64,000 bases of DNA from Paratinospora sagittata (taxonomy: Eukaryota; Streptophyta; Magnoliopsida; Ranunculales; Menispermaceae), in assembly GCA_035771175.1 (NCBI GenBank), contig CM069613.1, positions 1,895,501-1,959,500 of the forward strand, given 5' to 3'. A model generated the notes under the pieces. The model was not told where the DNA came from and did no database searches. It saw only the letters and a program-made list of their open reading frames with translations. How positions within the stretch are numbered: the stretch's first letter is position 1; each line of letters starts with the position of its first letter. The position numbers and the translations under genes were made by a program. Positions 22,101-33,630 of the stretch are shown here, in pieces.

Positions 22101-25100
22101 ATTCTCCACAGCTCTCAAAACATGTGAAAAACCTCTTAATCCATCTTCAATAGCACTAATTGCACCAACATAGTCAGTGTTGTAACCAATTAACTTTCCA
22201 TCACTTGGTCTTCTAACAATGAGATTAACAGCTCCTATAGACTGCAAGGATAGATAAAAAGAAATCACCAGTCGAACATGAGGACGAAGAAGAAAATCAC
22301 CAACGCATGCTAAAGATGAAGTGTATTTGGGGCTTATGATGGTCAGTAATAGGCCAACTACTCGAATGGATAACAAAAAATCAAATGAAAGTAACAAATG
22401 GCTGAAATAATCAATTACCTTGGCAATTGGATCAACTACATCACAGCATCCAAGTGCAGCTTCCTTGTGAGGAATTGTGCAACTGCATATAGGGAAGTAT
22501 TATTCCATTGGTCAACAGATATATCCTGGAAGCCCCAACTATCTATGAATATATACTTAGGAAGAAGAGTTCAGCAACTGCTAGTTGACACTTGAGACAA
22601 AATGTCACGAACATACTCATTACGATAAGATATATTGAATAAAAGGGAAACCTTGTATTATAGCAGGCAAGGACAAATAAAGCCACATGTAACAAAAAGG
22701 ACAAACAAATCAGAGAAATCAGTCCAAAATTCTAAGGTGCCATAACTATAGCAACTCCAGGAGTTGGATAATGATAAAAACAGTAGCAAGAAGACATGAA
22801 CTTTAGAATAGAGCTTATACAATGCATCTTTCCAAGAGAAGATTGAACCTGAAACCGGCAAAATCAGGAGAGGCGTAAGTGTTAAAGAACTTTGCAACAT
22901 CATCCACCAAAAGAGGCACATAAACTCCTTTGAAGCCGACTGACTGAAATGCCTTATTGTACAAAATTGGCCCTTTGCTGTGACCCACAGGCTTCCCAAT
23001 AATCCCAAATACTTTTGTATCAGAGTCCATTCGTCTGAGATCATATAGATCCAATAAATCTTTTAGTGTTGGTTGCCCAGGAGCTGATACAACTCCTGCT
23101 TCAAGTGTGCCGAACGTGAGAAATCCACCAAATTTTGGGCATAGTAATCGTGAAATCAGACCCCTTTCAGTCATGACTAATCCTATTATAGGAACCTGAA
23201 ATTTCAATCAATATGTCATCTACAAACTGCAAAGGATCTTTAAGAGGATAGAAGGATGCATGACTAATTAAAGGCTTTGGGCAAAGAGTCTTAAGAAATA
23301 TAGGACTTTCCTGCTTGGTTCCCATAATGACCAAATGACTAAAGAAAATAGACAATTTAATGCAGAAATGTTTTGCTGCTTGATCATTCATAGATGAAAT
23401 TGCGCAATGCAACGACACATCAGGCTAAAAGAAAAAAAAAGAAAGCAAAAGCAGCACACAGCTCTCTCCGTTTTTTCCCCCAAAAAAATTCACTCTATTT
23501 ATACAAGAACATGTGAAATATTTCATTCAGTATCAATCCATTCATTTACATCTCTACAAATACAACTAAATGCTCTCGATCTACTTTCCCTTAAACAACA
23601 ATTGGCTTCTAATATTGTTTCACATATCTTTTGAGAAGAAATGTATGTATAACACAACCATCTGCTAAATCAACATTCACATTGACAACACCCAATCTCT
23701 TTGAAACAATATACATATTATATACTAGTAAAGTATTTGAATGTTAAGTCCACTGACTCACTTTAGAAGTCAAAATCGGACATGGATGGTCAAGCTGCAA
23801 TTGATCTTCATTCAAATTTGTGGAAGTCATGACAAATATAAGGGAATATATTCAAAGTGGTAAAAAGCATTATTAATTTTCAGGATCACTACTACATAAA
23901 ACATCATATAATTGTGTAAAAAAGAGTCAAATTCTGCAGCAAGAAATGCAGAATAATATAAAGGAAGCCTAAAAAGTCACAAGAAAAAGGCAATTTGATA
24001 GCTTACTTGAGAATTTACAATTATTTGAAATACACGTGCCACATCAGTGATGTCCAAGGCAGTTGTAGCAAATTTCACTATGTCAGCTCCAGTAGATTGT
24101 ATTGTAGCAACAAGGTCAGCAATCTCCTCAATAGATGGGGTTCTATGATAATTATGAGATGAAACAATGATTTTGGAATTCTCAGGCTTCTTCCCGTAAA
24201 TTGAATTAATGAATTCATGAGCAACCTTCAAGAATTTGGAAAAGCAAAAGTTTTAGAACATGTCTTGAATTTTGGAAGAAAAATCAATTTAAGAAATGTC
24301 ACAAATGGGATTACTAGAAGATCTTTAAATGCACAAATAGCCATACATTGTTGGTTATGAATGACTACAGTTATTGAGTTTGGAAAAAAGTTCAATTTGA
24401 GTAAAAGGTAAAAATGTTTGAATGTTTTAGCAAATCATATAACTCATGATCCAACATTCAAAAATTCAGCTAATTAGACATTAAAGGTCAAATCAAAGGA
24501 CTTTTGTATGCTTCATATCAAATTGGCAAGGAGGGGCCTGGCCTCCCACCACCCCAATCACAAAGAGCTTCCATAGTCTCCTCATCCAAATTTTCTCAAG
24601 CTACTGAGCTTGATCCATACCAATCGATGACATTATCTAGGGTTTTCCATGTTGGGGTGGACCTAGATCTTGACTAGTACCAATATTGTCCCCAGTTAAC
24701 TACCTTTGTCCCAAGTATGGTGCTTTATTCTAAAATCCCTTGTTACTAAGAGATCTCAACTTACATTCTATGTAGTAATAGTTCCACGTTAGATATGGGT
24801 ACAAAGTAACGAACTAATTAGCCTGCACCATGAACAATAAGGTCCTGTCTAGGACCTGCTCAGTGCAATGGAAGCTTCTGCAAGGAGCAGTGAGATGATC
24901 TTATTTAGCTATTAATTGCAAAATGCGTTTACTTCATTGCACTTGCAAAGAGAGAAAGCACATTACAATTGTGTGTCAAATTAGCTACCAAAAACCTGCA
25001 AGATTCCATCAAAATTTCCCATGCTCAATTGGTCATAGTTAGCAAATTAACTCCAATAGAATCTTGTTCAGCAGCAGCAGTAGCAACACTATTCTTATAA

Positions 25101-27139
25101 GTTGCAATTGAGATCAATTAAGTTTTGGAATTTGAATATGTAGTATTGCTGTCATACTAGGCACACCCCTAGTACAAAAGTTACCACGATGAATCCAAAC
25201 ATCATAAATTGAACAATCAATGTGTTCTAACAAGTGCACTGGCACTATAAGGAACACTAATACCAATGTTTTAACTGTTTAAAAGTGTGTTATAGGGAAA
25301 AAAAGAAACCTTAAGCTCAACATCAACATAATTCGCTCCCAATTCCATTGCCAATCGAAGTGCATCCAATCTACTCTCTTCATCACCTTCATACTCACCA
25401 CCTTCCCATTTAGGTCTGATACAGGTAGAGAAGATTAGAAGCTTTGACACAAGAAAATGTTCCAAAATGGAATGCTTGAATATATGCATATAATGAAGAT
25501 CAGAGCAAGATATGATTTTTCTTGCTTTAGATGAAAATATTCAATAGATATATCTAAACTGAGCAAGGGTAATTTTTCATGTTAGAGAGAGCAAATAAAA
25601 TCATTGGCTAAACTCAACAAGAATCATTTGCTAGCAATGTATCAAAAAAAAAAAAACCTCAATTGTAATCATTTCAAATAAATAACAATCACAACAAAGT
25701 GGAATGATTAAACTTTTTTCCAAGGGTGGTGTGAGCCCCTCATTTAAGATGAGATGCCCAACCTTTCCCAATTATTTGGCATTTCTATTTTCCTTAAGTG
25801 TCTTTGTAGACAAAGTATTGAATTCAATGGATTGATAAGCAAGTTTTCTGTGTGACAATGGGAATGTGAATTTGGTAAATGTGAACATTGGTTGCAGCTA
25901 GCGAGAGTCCATAACATGATATGGCAAATAAACTGAAACTTTACATGAGTTAAGTGAAACTCAAGGTAAAAGTAAGATGCTAACAATGATAGATGATGAA
26001 CACTAGATCTAAGTCTAGGCTTGGCATGTCCAGCGAGAGTATATAAAATGACATGGCAAATAAACTGAACCTTTCCATGAGTTAAGTGAAACTCATGGTA
26101 AAAGTAAGATGCTAACAATAATAGACGATGAACACTAGATGTATGTCTAGGCTTGGCATGTCCTAGTGTGACCAAGTGAAACATCTTTTGAGAAAAGTAA
26201 TTTATTTGCCATAATTCTTCCCGAATTTACTTGAAGTAAAATTCATCATCTAACTTGCTGAAGTTAAATCTGTCTAAGAAGCGAACATATGAGGCCCCAA
26301 AACCCACAAGCCACAAATAGAAACGTTTCCAGCCAACTTATGTTTAATTTCTGTGCCTAACGTCTTTTTTCTTTTTTTTTGTCTAAGTGATCCCGAGGAG
26401 TGTATAAGTTTAAACTCATGTTTCCAATTGACTTTTATTGCGTCAGTGCAACTGATTCAACCAACCTCAGTTGATTAGTTCCAGCAAAGAAAAATCATGA
26501 AATCACGATAATTGTAACCCGAAATCAAATATGTAAAACTAGTGATCTGCGTTCTACTTCACACAAAAACAATCTTCAACCATAAATCGCAACAACGAAA
26601 AACAAAAAAAAAACATAGCTAAATCAAACCACAAACAATTAATGTGAAACATACCTGCAACAAACTAAAACAGAGCAAAATCTAACAAAAAAAGCATTTA
26701 ATGTCATTCATAGACATATACCTATAAGTGACAAGCGACAACAGTGGACAACCTCTGATTAGCCTCTCGAGATCTCGACGAGCACTAAAATTCTTTAAAT
26801 AGTCGACTCTGATCTCGACTATATCAGCTCCACTAGCCTTCGCTTTATCCATATCAATCAACATTTCGTCCACGGAATCTCCCATAATCGGAGCACAAAT
26901 CAGCGTCGGATTCCTCCTTGATCCTCTCTCACTCATCTCGAGAAAATCCGAAGACGACGACGCCAACTGAAATTCAACCATAATTTACGCAATAAACAAA
27001 CAAACAAACAAATTAAAAAGATGTTTCATCGAAGAGAGATTTATCGAGCGGATTTGCAGAGAAAAGTAACGAAGAGGAATTTTAGAAACCCTAGATATCA
27101 GGTGAGAGAGAGATTTACCGAAGAACCGATTGACTCCAT
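19142..27139 (-). CDS. DQD/SDH: Bifunctional 3-dehydroquinate dehydratase / shikimate dehydrogenase, copy 1
   Basis: Eleven exons splice in frame to 535 residues: 27139-27119, 26966-26722, 25415-25310, 24225-24007, 23195-22849, 22482-22419, 22241-22133, 22046-21903, 20933-20785, 19455-19293, 19182-19142. The N-terminal half is a type I dehydratase with catalytic His148 (SSHNYHRTP) and Schiff-base Lys175 (ADIVKFATTA). The C-terminal half is an AroE-type dehydrogenase: S270-K-G272 (GHSKGP), T314 and K318 (CTIPHKE), D357 (GYNTD), NADP loop GAGGAGKA and N415-R-T. It carries steps 3 and 4 of the shikimate pathway. The position that is Ser in the Arabidopsis SKS motif is Gly here. The leader before the first catalytic segment is only about 30 residues, with no convincing plastid transit peptide. 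An alternative in-frame ATG at 26981 lies just inside the intron 1 acceptor. Confidence 0.93.
19990..20116 (-). other. Coding-like open stretch inside DQD/SDH copy 1 intron 9
   Basis: On the minus strand, after an acceptor-like GGTGAATCAG (ending near 20111), there is an open stretch of about 40 codons reading AVIRVLKKESKEIFVQSLQ followed by DLVISSGYAKNKGELT. It has protein-like composition but matches nothing in the AroE fold that I recognise and is not needed to keep the frame of the gene. It may be an inserted exon fragment, a cryptic exon or chance. Confidence 0.25.
20219..20333. repeat. Near-perfect inverted repeat (48-nt arms, 18-nt loop) in DQD/SDH intron 9
   Basis: The arms 20219-20266 and 20285-20332 match at 46 of 48 positions when one is reverse-complemented (core GGTGTACTCCCACCATCATG). 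The loop is 20267-20284. Outside it a GAGACTCAGC at 20204-20213 pairs again with the GCTGAGTCTC at 20325-20335, so the stem can be extended with a bulge. The transcript of the host gene would carry this hairpin. It may be a small MITE/foldback or a young inverted-repeat (miRNA-like) locus. Confidence 0.85.
25900..26163. repeat. 132-bp tandem duplication in DQD/SDH copy 1 intron 2
   Basis: Two abutting copies, 25900-26031 and 26032-26163, begin with AGCGAGAGT and end with GGCTTGGCATGTCC. They are about 90 percent identical by eye. Being inside the intron between exons 2 and 3, they do not affect the protein. Confidence 0.9.
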
Positions 27140-27232
27140 TGGAGAAGAAGAAGAAGACGGCGAAGAAGAATAGAAATGAGATTGGAGTTGGTGAGTGAAG
27201 CAGCAACGTGTGAACGCACACGTAATCCCAAC

Positions 27233-27240
27233 TATTTATA
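27233..27240 (-). promoter_or_regulatory. TATA box of DQD/SDH copy 1
   Basis: On the minus strand TATAAATAG reads from 27240, about 100 bases before the ATG at 27139. This predicts a transcription start near 27205-27210. Two ACGTG cores (27206-27222, reading outward from each other) lie next to the predicted start and could be ABRE/G-box-like sites. Confidence 0.55.
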
Positions 27241-27654
27241 GTGAGGTTAGTTGGGAATTACTCGGCGATTCCTGGGACGATCCAAGGAGGCTGCGGTGGT
27301 TAAAAACTTACAAAGTTGGTGGAGCGAAGCCTTCTAATGGTATATTGAAATTTATTTTGTATATAACTTTTATTTAATATATAATTTAAAATAATTTAAT
27401 AATATATTAATAATGAGTATTATTTTAATATATTTCTTTTTTTACTATTAACATTGGCTTTTAACACTCTAATTACGGTGTTTTACCAAAATTGCCACCG
27501 CAACGCTGCTGAGCCATGAAATCAAATAGGGCCAAAATCAACGATTTGCCACCGGTCTGATTATGACTGTGTTCGTCCTACTATTAACCTTGAGACTTTT
27601 AAATTGGGCCGGATTGTAAATTAGGTTGGATTGAGTTTAACAAATTTATATCAA

Positions 27655-27852
27655 CAGTGGGTTGGTCTACAAAGCAGACCTCGAGGCAGGTTAAGGGACT
27701 TAATTACGAGTTCGAGCCCAGCCTCGGCCAAATTTTGAGTGGGAGAAGTGCTAATGAACTCTTATAAAACCTCAAACTTTAAAAGGATAAGTCTCAACCC
27801 AAAAGGTAAAAAGACACTTCTATGGAGCCGAAAAACCACTAAACAAAAAAAA
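27655..27852 (+). mobile_element. SINE-like sequence with A-rich tail
   Basis: A-box-like GGTTGGTCTACAAAGCAG (about 27661-27678) is followed by a B box GAGTTCGAGCCC (27709-27720) and, some 120 bases later, by an oligo-A run (27843-27851). This layout fits a tRNA-derived SINE of about 190 bases. No target duplication was confirmed. Confidence 0.5.
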
Positions 27853-28163
27853 ATGAGTTTAGAAAATTTGTAACTTAGAACTAATTTAAGTTGAATCAAA
27901 ATTTTATAATTTAACCCAACTAATCAAAAGTACTTAAAAATAACAATTATTACTTTATTCATTATTTTTGTTATAAACACATACCATAAATCAATTACTT
28001 AAAATGTAAGAAAGAAATCATCTTAATAATTATTATAATATTTACCTTTACCTATGAAAACAATTTTATAAAATTTTATTTAAAATATATTAAGTAGATT
28101 ATGCAATTGGATAATATATATATGCAAAACATGAATTTTATTTTAGATTAATTAGATAAAATG

Positions 28164-28165
<2 letters not shown>

Positions 28166-28220
<55 letters not shown>
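28166..28220. repeat. (TA)n microsatellite
   Basis: About 55 bases of uninterrupted TA dinucleotide in intergenic DNA; likely length-polymorphic. Confidence 0.95.
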
Positions 28221-28223
<3 letters not shown>

Positions 28224-29138
28224 AAATAGGGTTTTCAAAAAAGAAAAAAAAAAGAAATAGGTATATTATATGAAAAATGATTAGTTGACATCTTTTTTAA
28301 CACACTTTTTTAGCATTGCGTGATACGAGCTGCTGTCGCGTGATTTTAGGGAATCCAATTATTCTCACTTACAATGTTAAAAAAAAATGTCATCGTAGCA
28401 TTACCCATATTATATACCTATTGTCTTTTGATACCATTAAATAGATAAAGATGTATAGAAATCAGGATGAAGGTTGGTAAGAGTAAAAAAATTGAAAGCT
28501 AGAATGGTGGAGTAGGAAAAATCAAAATTAGAAAAGCTTAATATATAGAAGATGTAGAAAGATAAAAGAAGTTAAAACACCAAATCACTATTTTACCCTT
28601 GTTGATATTAAACAGACTTTTTTAATAAAAACTTTAACATAAACTTTTGTAAGAACATCAGTATAAAAGTTTCACCGTGAAAAGTTTCAAGTATTCTCGT
28701 TATAATAGAGTGTGTATTTGTGTGCGCGTGCGTATACTAATCCTTGATAGAACAGATTAGAGGAAACAAATTCTCGTTATAATATGGCATGCCAGAGTCA
28801 AACAAGCCTACCAAACACCTGTTTCATGGCTTTGCCTTTATTGATCCCTAGATCTTTCACATTTTTATTCATCTTGAAATAAAAATCAATGAACAATGTA
28901 CAGTACTTAGCTACACCAAGCTTATACAAACCATATCCCATATACACACACCCATCCCTACTGCACTGTATTTCTCCGGCGACTTCTCCACGGATTTTGA
29001 AAGGTCATCAGGGTGGCATAATCAACATGGTTCAATTTATACACAATACCCTTTAATTGAATTTGCGCCAAAGCGAATGAAATCGATAAAACATAACAAG
29101 TTAATAGTACACTTTTAACTCTTTCCGAGTGAAACACA

Positions 29139-32100
29139 TCAGAATTTTTCTAAAATGATCTCGCGCATGAAATCCACAGGTGCTGCAAACATAGATTTTG
29201 AACACAATGTGTGTAAGATAATACATGTAGTATTGACTAGTAACAGTAACAGGCAATGAGAAAAAGCTTGAAAGATGATTTTCATGGTTTTCTAATATGG
29301 AATCTACTGTGAGAAAATTGAGTTCAAGTTCTACAATATCCTGTTTTCAAGGTTAGTACTCAGAAAATAATAAAATTAGAAAACTTGGAAAACAATGTGT
29401 AGTCATTACTCAAAAATCTGTTGTTTGTGAGAGAGACATTCAAAAATCAGTTTTCGGATTCTAGATCACCAAACACACATCTCAAGTTTTTCTTTTTTAG
29501 GAAACATAAACCAAACACAGCCTTAAGGTATGAAATTATAGACTCAAAAAAGAAGTACCTTCTCCACCAGTGAAGAGAATGAACTGATCAACAGCTTGTC
29601 GGAGGAACATCTCGACTCCACTCACAACAATGGCTCCAGCAGCCTCTGCTTCTTTCAGGAGAATTGTTTTTCGTGGCGTGTAAACTGTATCGAAGACAAG
29701 CTTGTAAACTCCGAGAGTTTCCTACGTTAGAAAATAAATGTAGTTTTAGTATTTAGAACTAAGTACATTAGAATTGTCTTAATTGAGAAACAAGAGAAAG
29801 TTAAGAAATGAACCGAGGCCACTGGAATTCGATCGTTATTCGGATGCATTCCTAGAGGAGTGGCATTAGCAAGGATTGCTCCTTCCTCCGGGCGAAATTC
29901 GATTAAATCTTCAAACGGCCAGACTTCCCCTGAAACCGAGTGAGCAAGAGATTTTGCTCTCTCTTTTCAAATGAAAAACAGATGATTTAGAATCTTGACT
30001 TAGTCATCAAACATGAGATATACTGATCATGCTCATTTTATTTAAAAGGTTGAATTAAAGTAATTTTACCATAATCTATGTCGGAAACGACAATTCGGGC
30101 ACCTCTATTTTTAGCGCCGAAAGCTACTGCCCTTCCTGCACCTCCGGCACCGACTAGGACTAACTGTTTCCCCTTGAGTGGAAATGAGAATGACGGGTCC
30201 TCTTTACATAGTTTTGCTGTGAATTATCGGTTTTAAGAATCATTAATATTCAAGTTCTGCCATGGTTTTTGAAATTCAAAGATTTTCAAACAAATTACCC
30301 TCTAAGTATCTTGGTTTTTCAATGAGGAAAAATTCCAATCACAATAAGTAACTTCATATCATTTTGACAAAAGAGATTTGGGAGGGAAGGAGTTTACCTC
30401 TTAATGCATCTTCTATGGAAGAAATACCAGCCTCACAATCTGTATTGTAACCAACCAGCTTTCCATCACTAGGCCTCCTTATAATAGTATTTACTGCTCC
30501 TATCTCCTGAAAAAAGCATGCAAATCAAAACTATATACATATGGAATTTGATCACCTCAGATACAACTGGAACAAGCCTAGACAAATTGACTGAATTTTA
30601 CGATAAGAGTCGGGGAAAGCTGAATCAATGGCAAAATTACTTAATGTACTATGCACATATCGATCATCTTAAAATCAAATGCACATGAAGAAACACAGAA
30701 GTTCTAAGAACTTGCGACCCAATTTTTGTAGTCAATTTATGCAAATAACTAGGTGTTGAATACCTTAGCCAGTGGATGAATTTCATCACAGCACCCAGTT
30801 ACAGCTTCCTTGTGTGGAATTCCAACACTATAGTTCAAGAAAACAAGAACAAAAATACTCCAAACAGTTATTACACATAAAGCAAAGACAAAACTCCTAT
30901 TATCTAAAGATTCAACCAAAGACTCTTATAGATAAATAGGAATTTTGAAGAAATGAATGAAATGAATATCCACAGGTAAAGTTCAACTAGATGACGAACA
31001 AAAATACTTGAAACAGTTGATTGATCATAAAACATAGAAGAAACCTATATCAACTAGTAAGATTTTACCAAAGACAAGGTTCGAACAACATACTAATGAA
31101 ATTTTGAAGAGATATTTAAGTGAAAGTTCCGAAAAATTGTTCAATAAACAAAGGAAAAAACTCCGAAGAAAATCCCGGACAAGTGATACTGATCTAGGCC
31201 CAAAAAAGAAAGAAAGAAAGATTAGCATTGAAACTTTTTGCCATTGAATGGTGCAGTGACATACCTGAAACCAGCAAAGTCAGGAGATGAATAGACTCTG
31301 AAGAACTCCTTGAGGTCATCGACAAGCAATGGAACATAAATCCCATTATAACCAACATGTCTAAAGCTGGGATTATGTAGAATAGGGCCTTTGCTGTGGC
31401 TTACTGGTTTTGAGATGAGCCCGTAAACTTTTGTTTCTGCGTTTATATTCTCAGGCTTATAAGCTTGTTTAAGGCTGTCCAAAGTGGGCAGACCAGGTAT
31501 TGAATTATTTTCCATTGATGCATAAACCATGAAACCCCCAAACTTTGGGCACAATAGCTGGCTGATAAGGCCCTGTTCGCCTGTTGAGTACGCAACTATT
31601 GGCAGCTGCATGGAGCCATAACAAAGGATGAAGTAAACAAATAGCAGAAATATTATAGATGTATGAAAATTTATGTTTAATAGTTTATGTTTTGGTTTAA
31701 AGTCATTCATTCCTACTATTGTAGAACATAAAAGTAGAATTATCATAAAGCTTATGAATTGTAACATATACCTCAGAATCTGAAAGCAAGTTAAAAATCT
31801 GATCTACATGAGTAATATCTGCGGCCTCTGTGACAATCTTGATGATATCGGCTCCAGTGGATTCCATGCGTGTAACAAGATGTGTGAGGCCTTCTTTAGA
31901 GGAATTCTCACCACCCAAATGGTTTGAGACAATTAATTTGGTATTAGAAGATTTTTTAAGAGTTGCATCGACCAGGAAATTGGAAGCTACCTGCAAAATG
32001 AATTGAAATGAGAAACTTAAGTTGCAGAATACGATATATAAAATGTAACTACAACCTACACTTGCGTCGCCTGTTGTTTTATAAGGAGAAACTATGGTTT

Positions 32101-33323
32101 CGAAAAAGAAACTTCAGCGGTACAAAGAAATAAGGGGCTAATTCTTGAAGAGAACTTCAAGTTCAGGTGTGAAATCCATATCCTTCCAACAAGAAGGCAA
32201 GATACCAGCATTTTCTAATGAATCGATTCATTTCCTAGAACCATGTTATTGCCACTAAAAGAGTTCTAATACTGGTCTGATTCAAACAATGGCCTATGTG
32301 CAAGAAGAAAATCCCATGTACAATGAAGATAATGCATGCATAACAGCTATTTTATAAGGAAGATCACAACTACTGATATAAAAGGAGAACAATTTGATTA
32401 GAAAAGCTAAAATAAACAACATATAAAGATATGAGAAAGAACAAATTCTTGAACACCCAGGCCAAACTAAATGCCATAATTTTTTCTTCCCATTTGAACC
32501 AACTAGCGTAATTGTGATAAGATGCTTCGGATGAGGATAATATAAGCAAGCACTGATGATCAATGAAGCTACTGTGTTACTTATTAAAGACAATTAAGAA
32601 GATCGAAGGATTCTTATACTACGTTTGGTTTTTGATTCAAAAACAAGGACACAATCCAAAAACGACTTTTTATCGTTTTCTGAAAACAGATTGTTTTTGA
32701 AGTAAAATCATTAAAAATTGTTAACTTTTGCTGATGGATCTACTCATACTCAAAGATAGTCATTACTTGTTCAATTCACAAGGAAAATTAAGTAGAAATA
32801 AAAACCTTGAGCTCAATTTCAACATAATCAGCTCTTAGTTCAACGGCCAAATGAAGCACATCCAGTTGTTTATTTTCATCACCTTCATATTGACCACCTT
32901 CCAACTTTGGCCTGAGATGGATATAAAAAGCTAATTAGATATTGCAGAAACACGAAGTAACATCAAATGCAACTGCCAATACCAGTCTGTAGAGAAGACA
33001 GGATATGAAGACATGAAAAAAAAAAGCTTAGAAATATTACAGTTCATAAAAAAAAAAGAAGCTAAATGTATTAATTTTCACTAAAAGAGTTATATATATT
33101 TCATTTACCTATGACTAATAAGCACTGGCAGTGGCTTGCTTTTAATGAGAGTTTCAAGGTCTTCAGGAAGGCTTAAATCCTTTATATAGTCCAACCTGAT
33201 CTCAACAAGGTCAGCTCCTTGTTCTTTTGCCACACCCATCTCAGTTACTATCTGCTGGATGGACTGACACATTAATGGCACACAAATCATAGAAGGGATC
33301 CTCAATTTTTGAACACTACCCAT
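29139..33323 (-). CDS. DQD/SDH-family protein, copy 2: probable quinate dehydrogenase type
   Basis: Ten exons splice in frame to 518 residues: 33323-33109, 32911-32806, 31990-31772, 31605-31265, 30827-30764, 30506-30398, 30216-30070, 29962-29814, 29721-29559, 29182-29139. Exon sizes 106, 219, 341, 64, 109, 147, 149, 163, 44 mirror copy 1 (106, 219, 347, 64, 109, 144, 149, 163, 41). The dehydratase half keeps His131 and Lys158, but the copy 1 segment HNYHRTP is HLGGENS here. The dehydrogenase half has SHSKGP (Gly253), VGIPHKE (Gly296 where copy 1 has Thr) and S396-D-I-D399 where copy 1 has T-N-R-T. The Gly/Gly pair at the two substrate positions is the pattern reported for plant quinate dehydrogenases, and Asp in place of the NADP-binding Arg suggests NAD preference. 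No transit peptide: only about ten residues precede the barrel, so a cytosolic site is likely. Confidence 0.9.
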
Positions 33324-33599
33324 TTGATTAGAAGGTGAAAATATATGATATATTGAATGTTTTTGTACAAATAAAAAAGAAAACAGATAGAAAAAAAAAA
33401 ACTCAATGAGATTGAACTGTTAATCAAATAAAAGCCTCGTGCATTCCTCAAAATCCCACCTCCAAATACTAAAAAAAATATCAAAACAAAAAAGAAATTA
33501 ATATCTCAATGAGACTGAAGAGAGTTGCAGAGAGACACAAAGCACAGTTGAATTCCCAAGTTTTTTTAACAGAAAAATGCTCAATTAAAACCACCCAAC

Positions 33600-33630
<31 letters not shown>

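Larger units (their letters stand above)
27241..29138. other. Intergenic between the two DQD/SDH genes
   Basis: Contains the promoter of copy 1 (left), a SINE-like sequence (27655-27852), a TA microsatellite (28166-28220) and the 3' flank of copy 2 (right). No residual exon-like DQD/SDH sequence was seen between the copies. Confidence 0.55.

Noticed and set aside
25744..26184. Minus-strand frame of 146 codons in a DQD/SDH intron
   Set aside because: It spans the 132-bp tandem duplication (132 is a multiple of three, so the frame stays open twice). The peptide is only the duplicated intron sequence read in frame.
26682..26981. ATG at 26981 as the main start of DQD/SDH copy 1
   Set aside because: The ATG lies in the last 15 bases of an intron ending in TTTCAG, and a leader ATG at 27139 with a matching donor joins in phase. 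Kept only as an alternative start.
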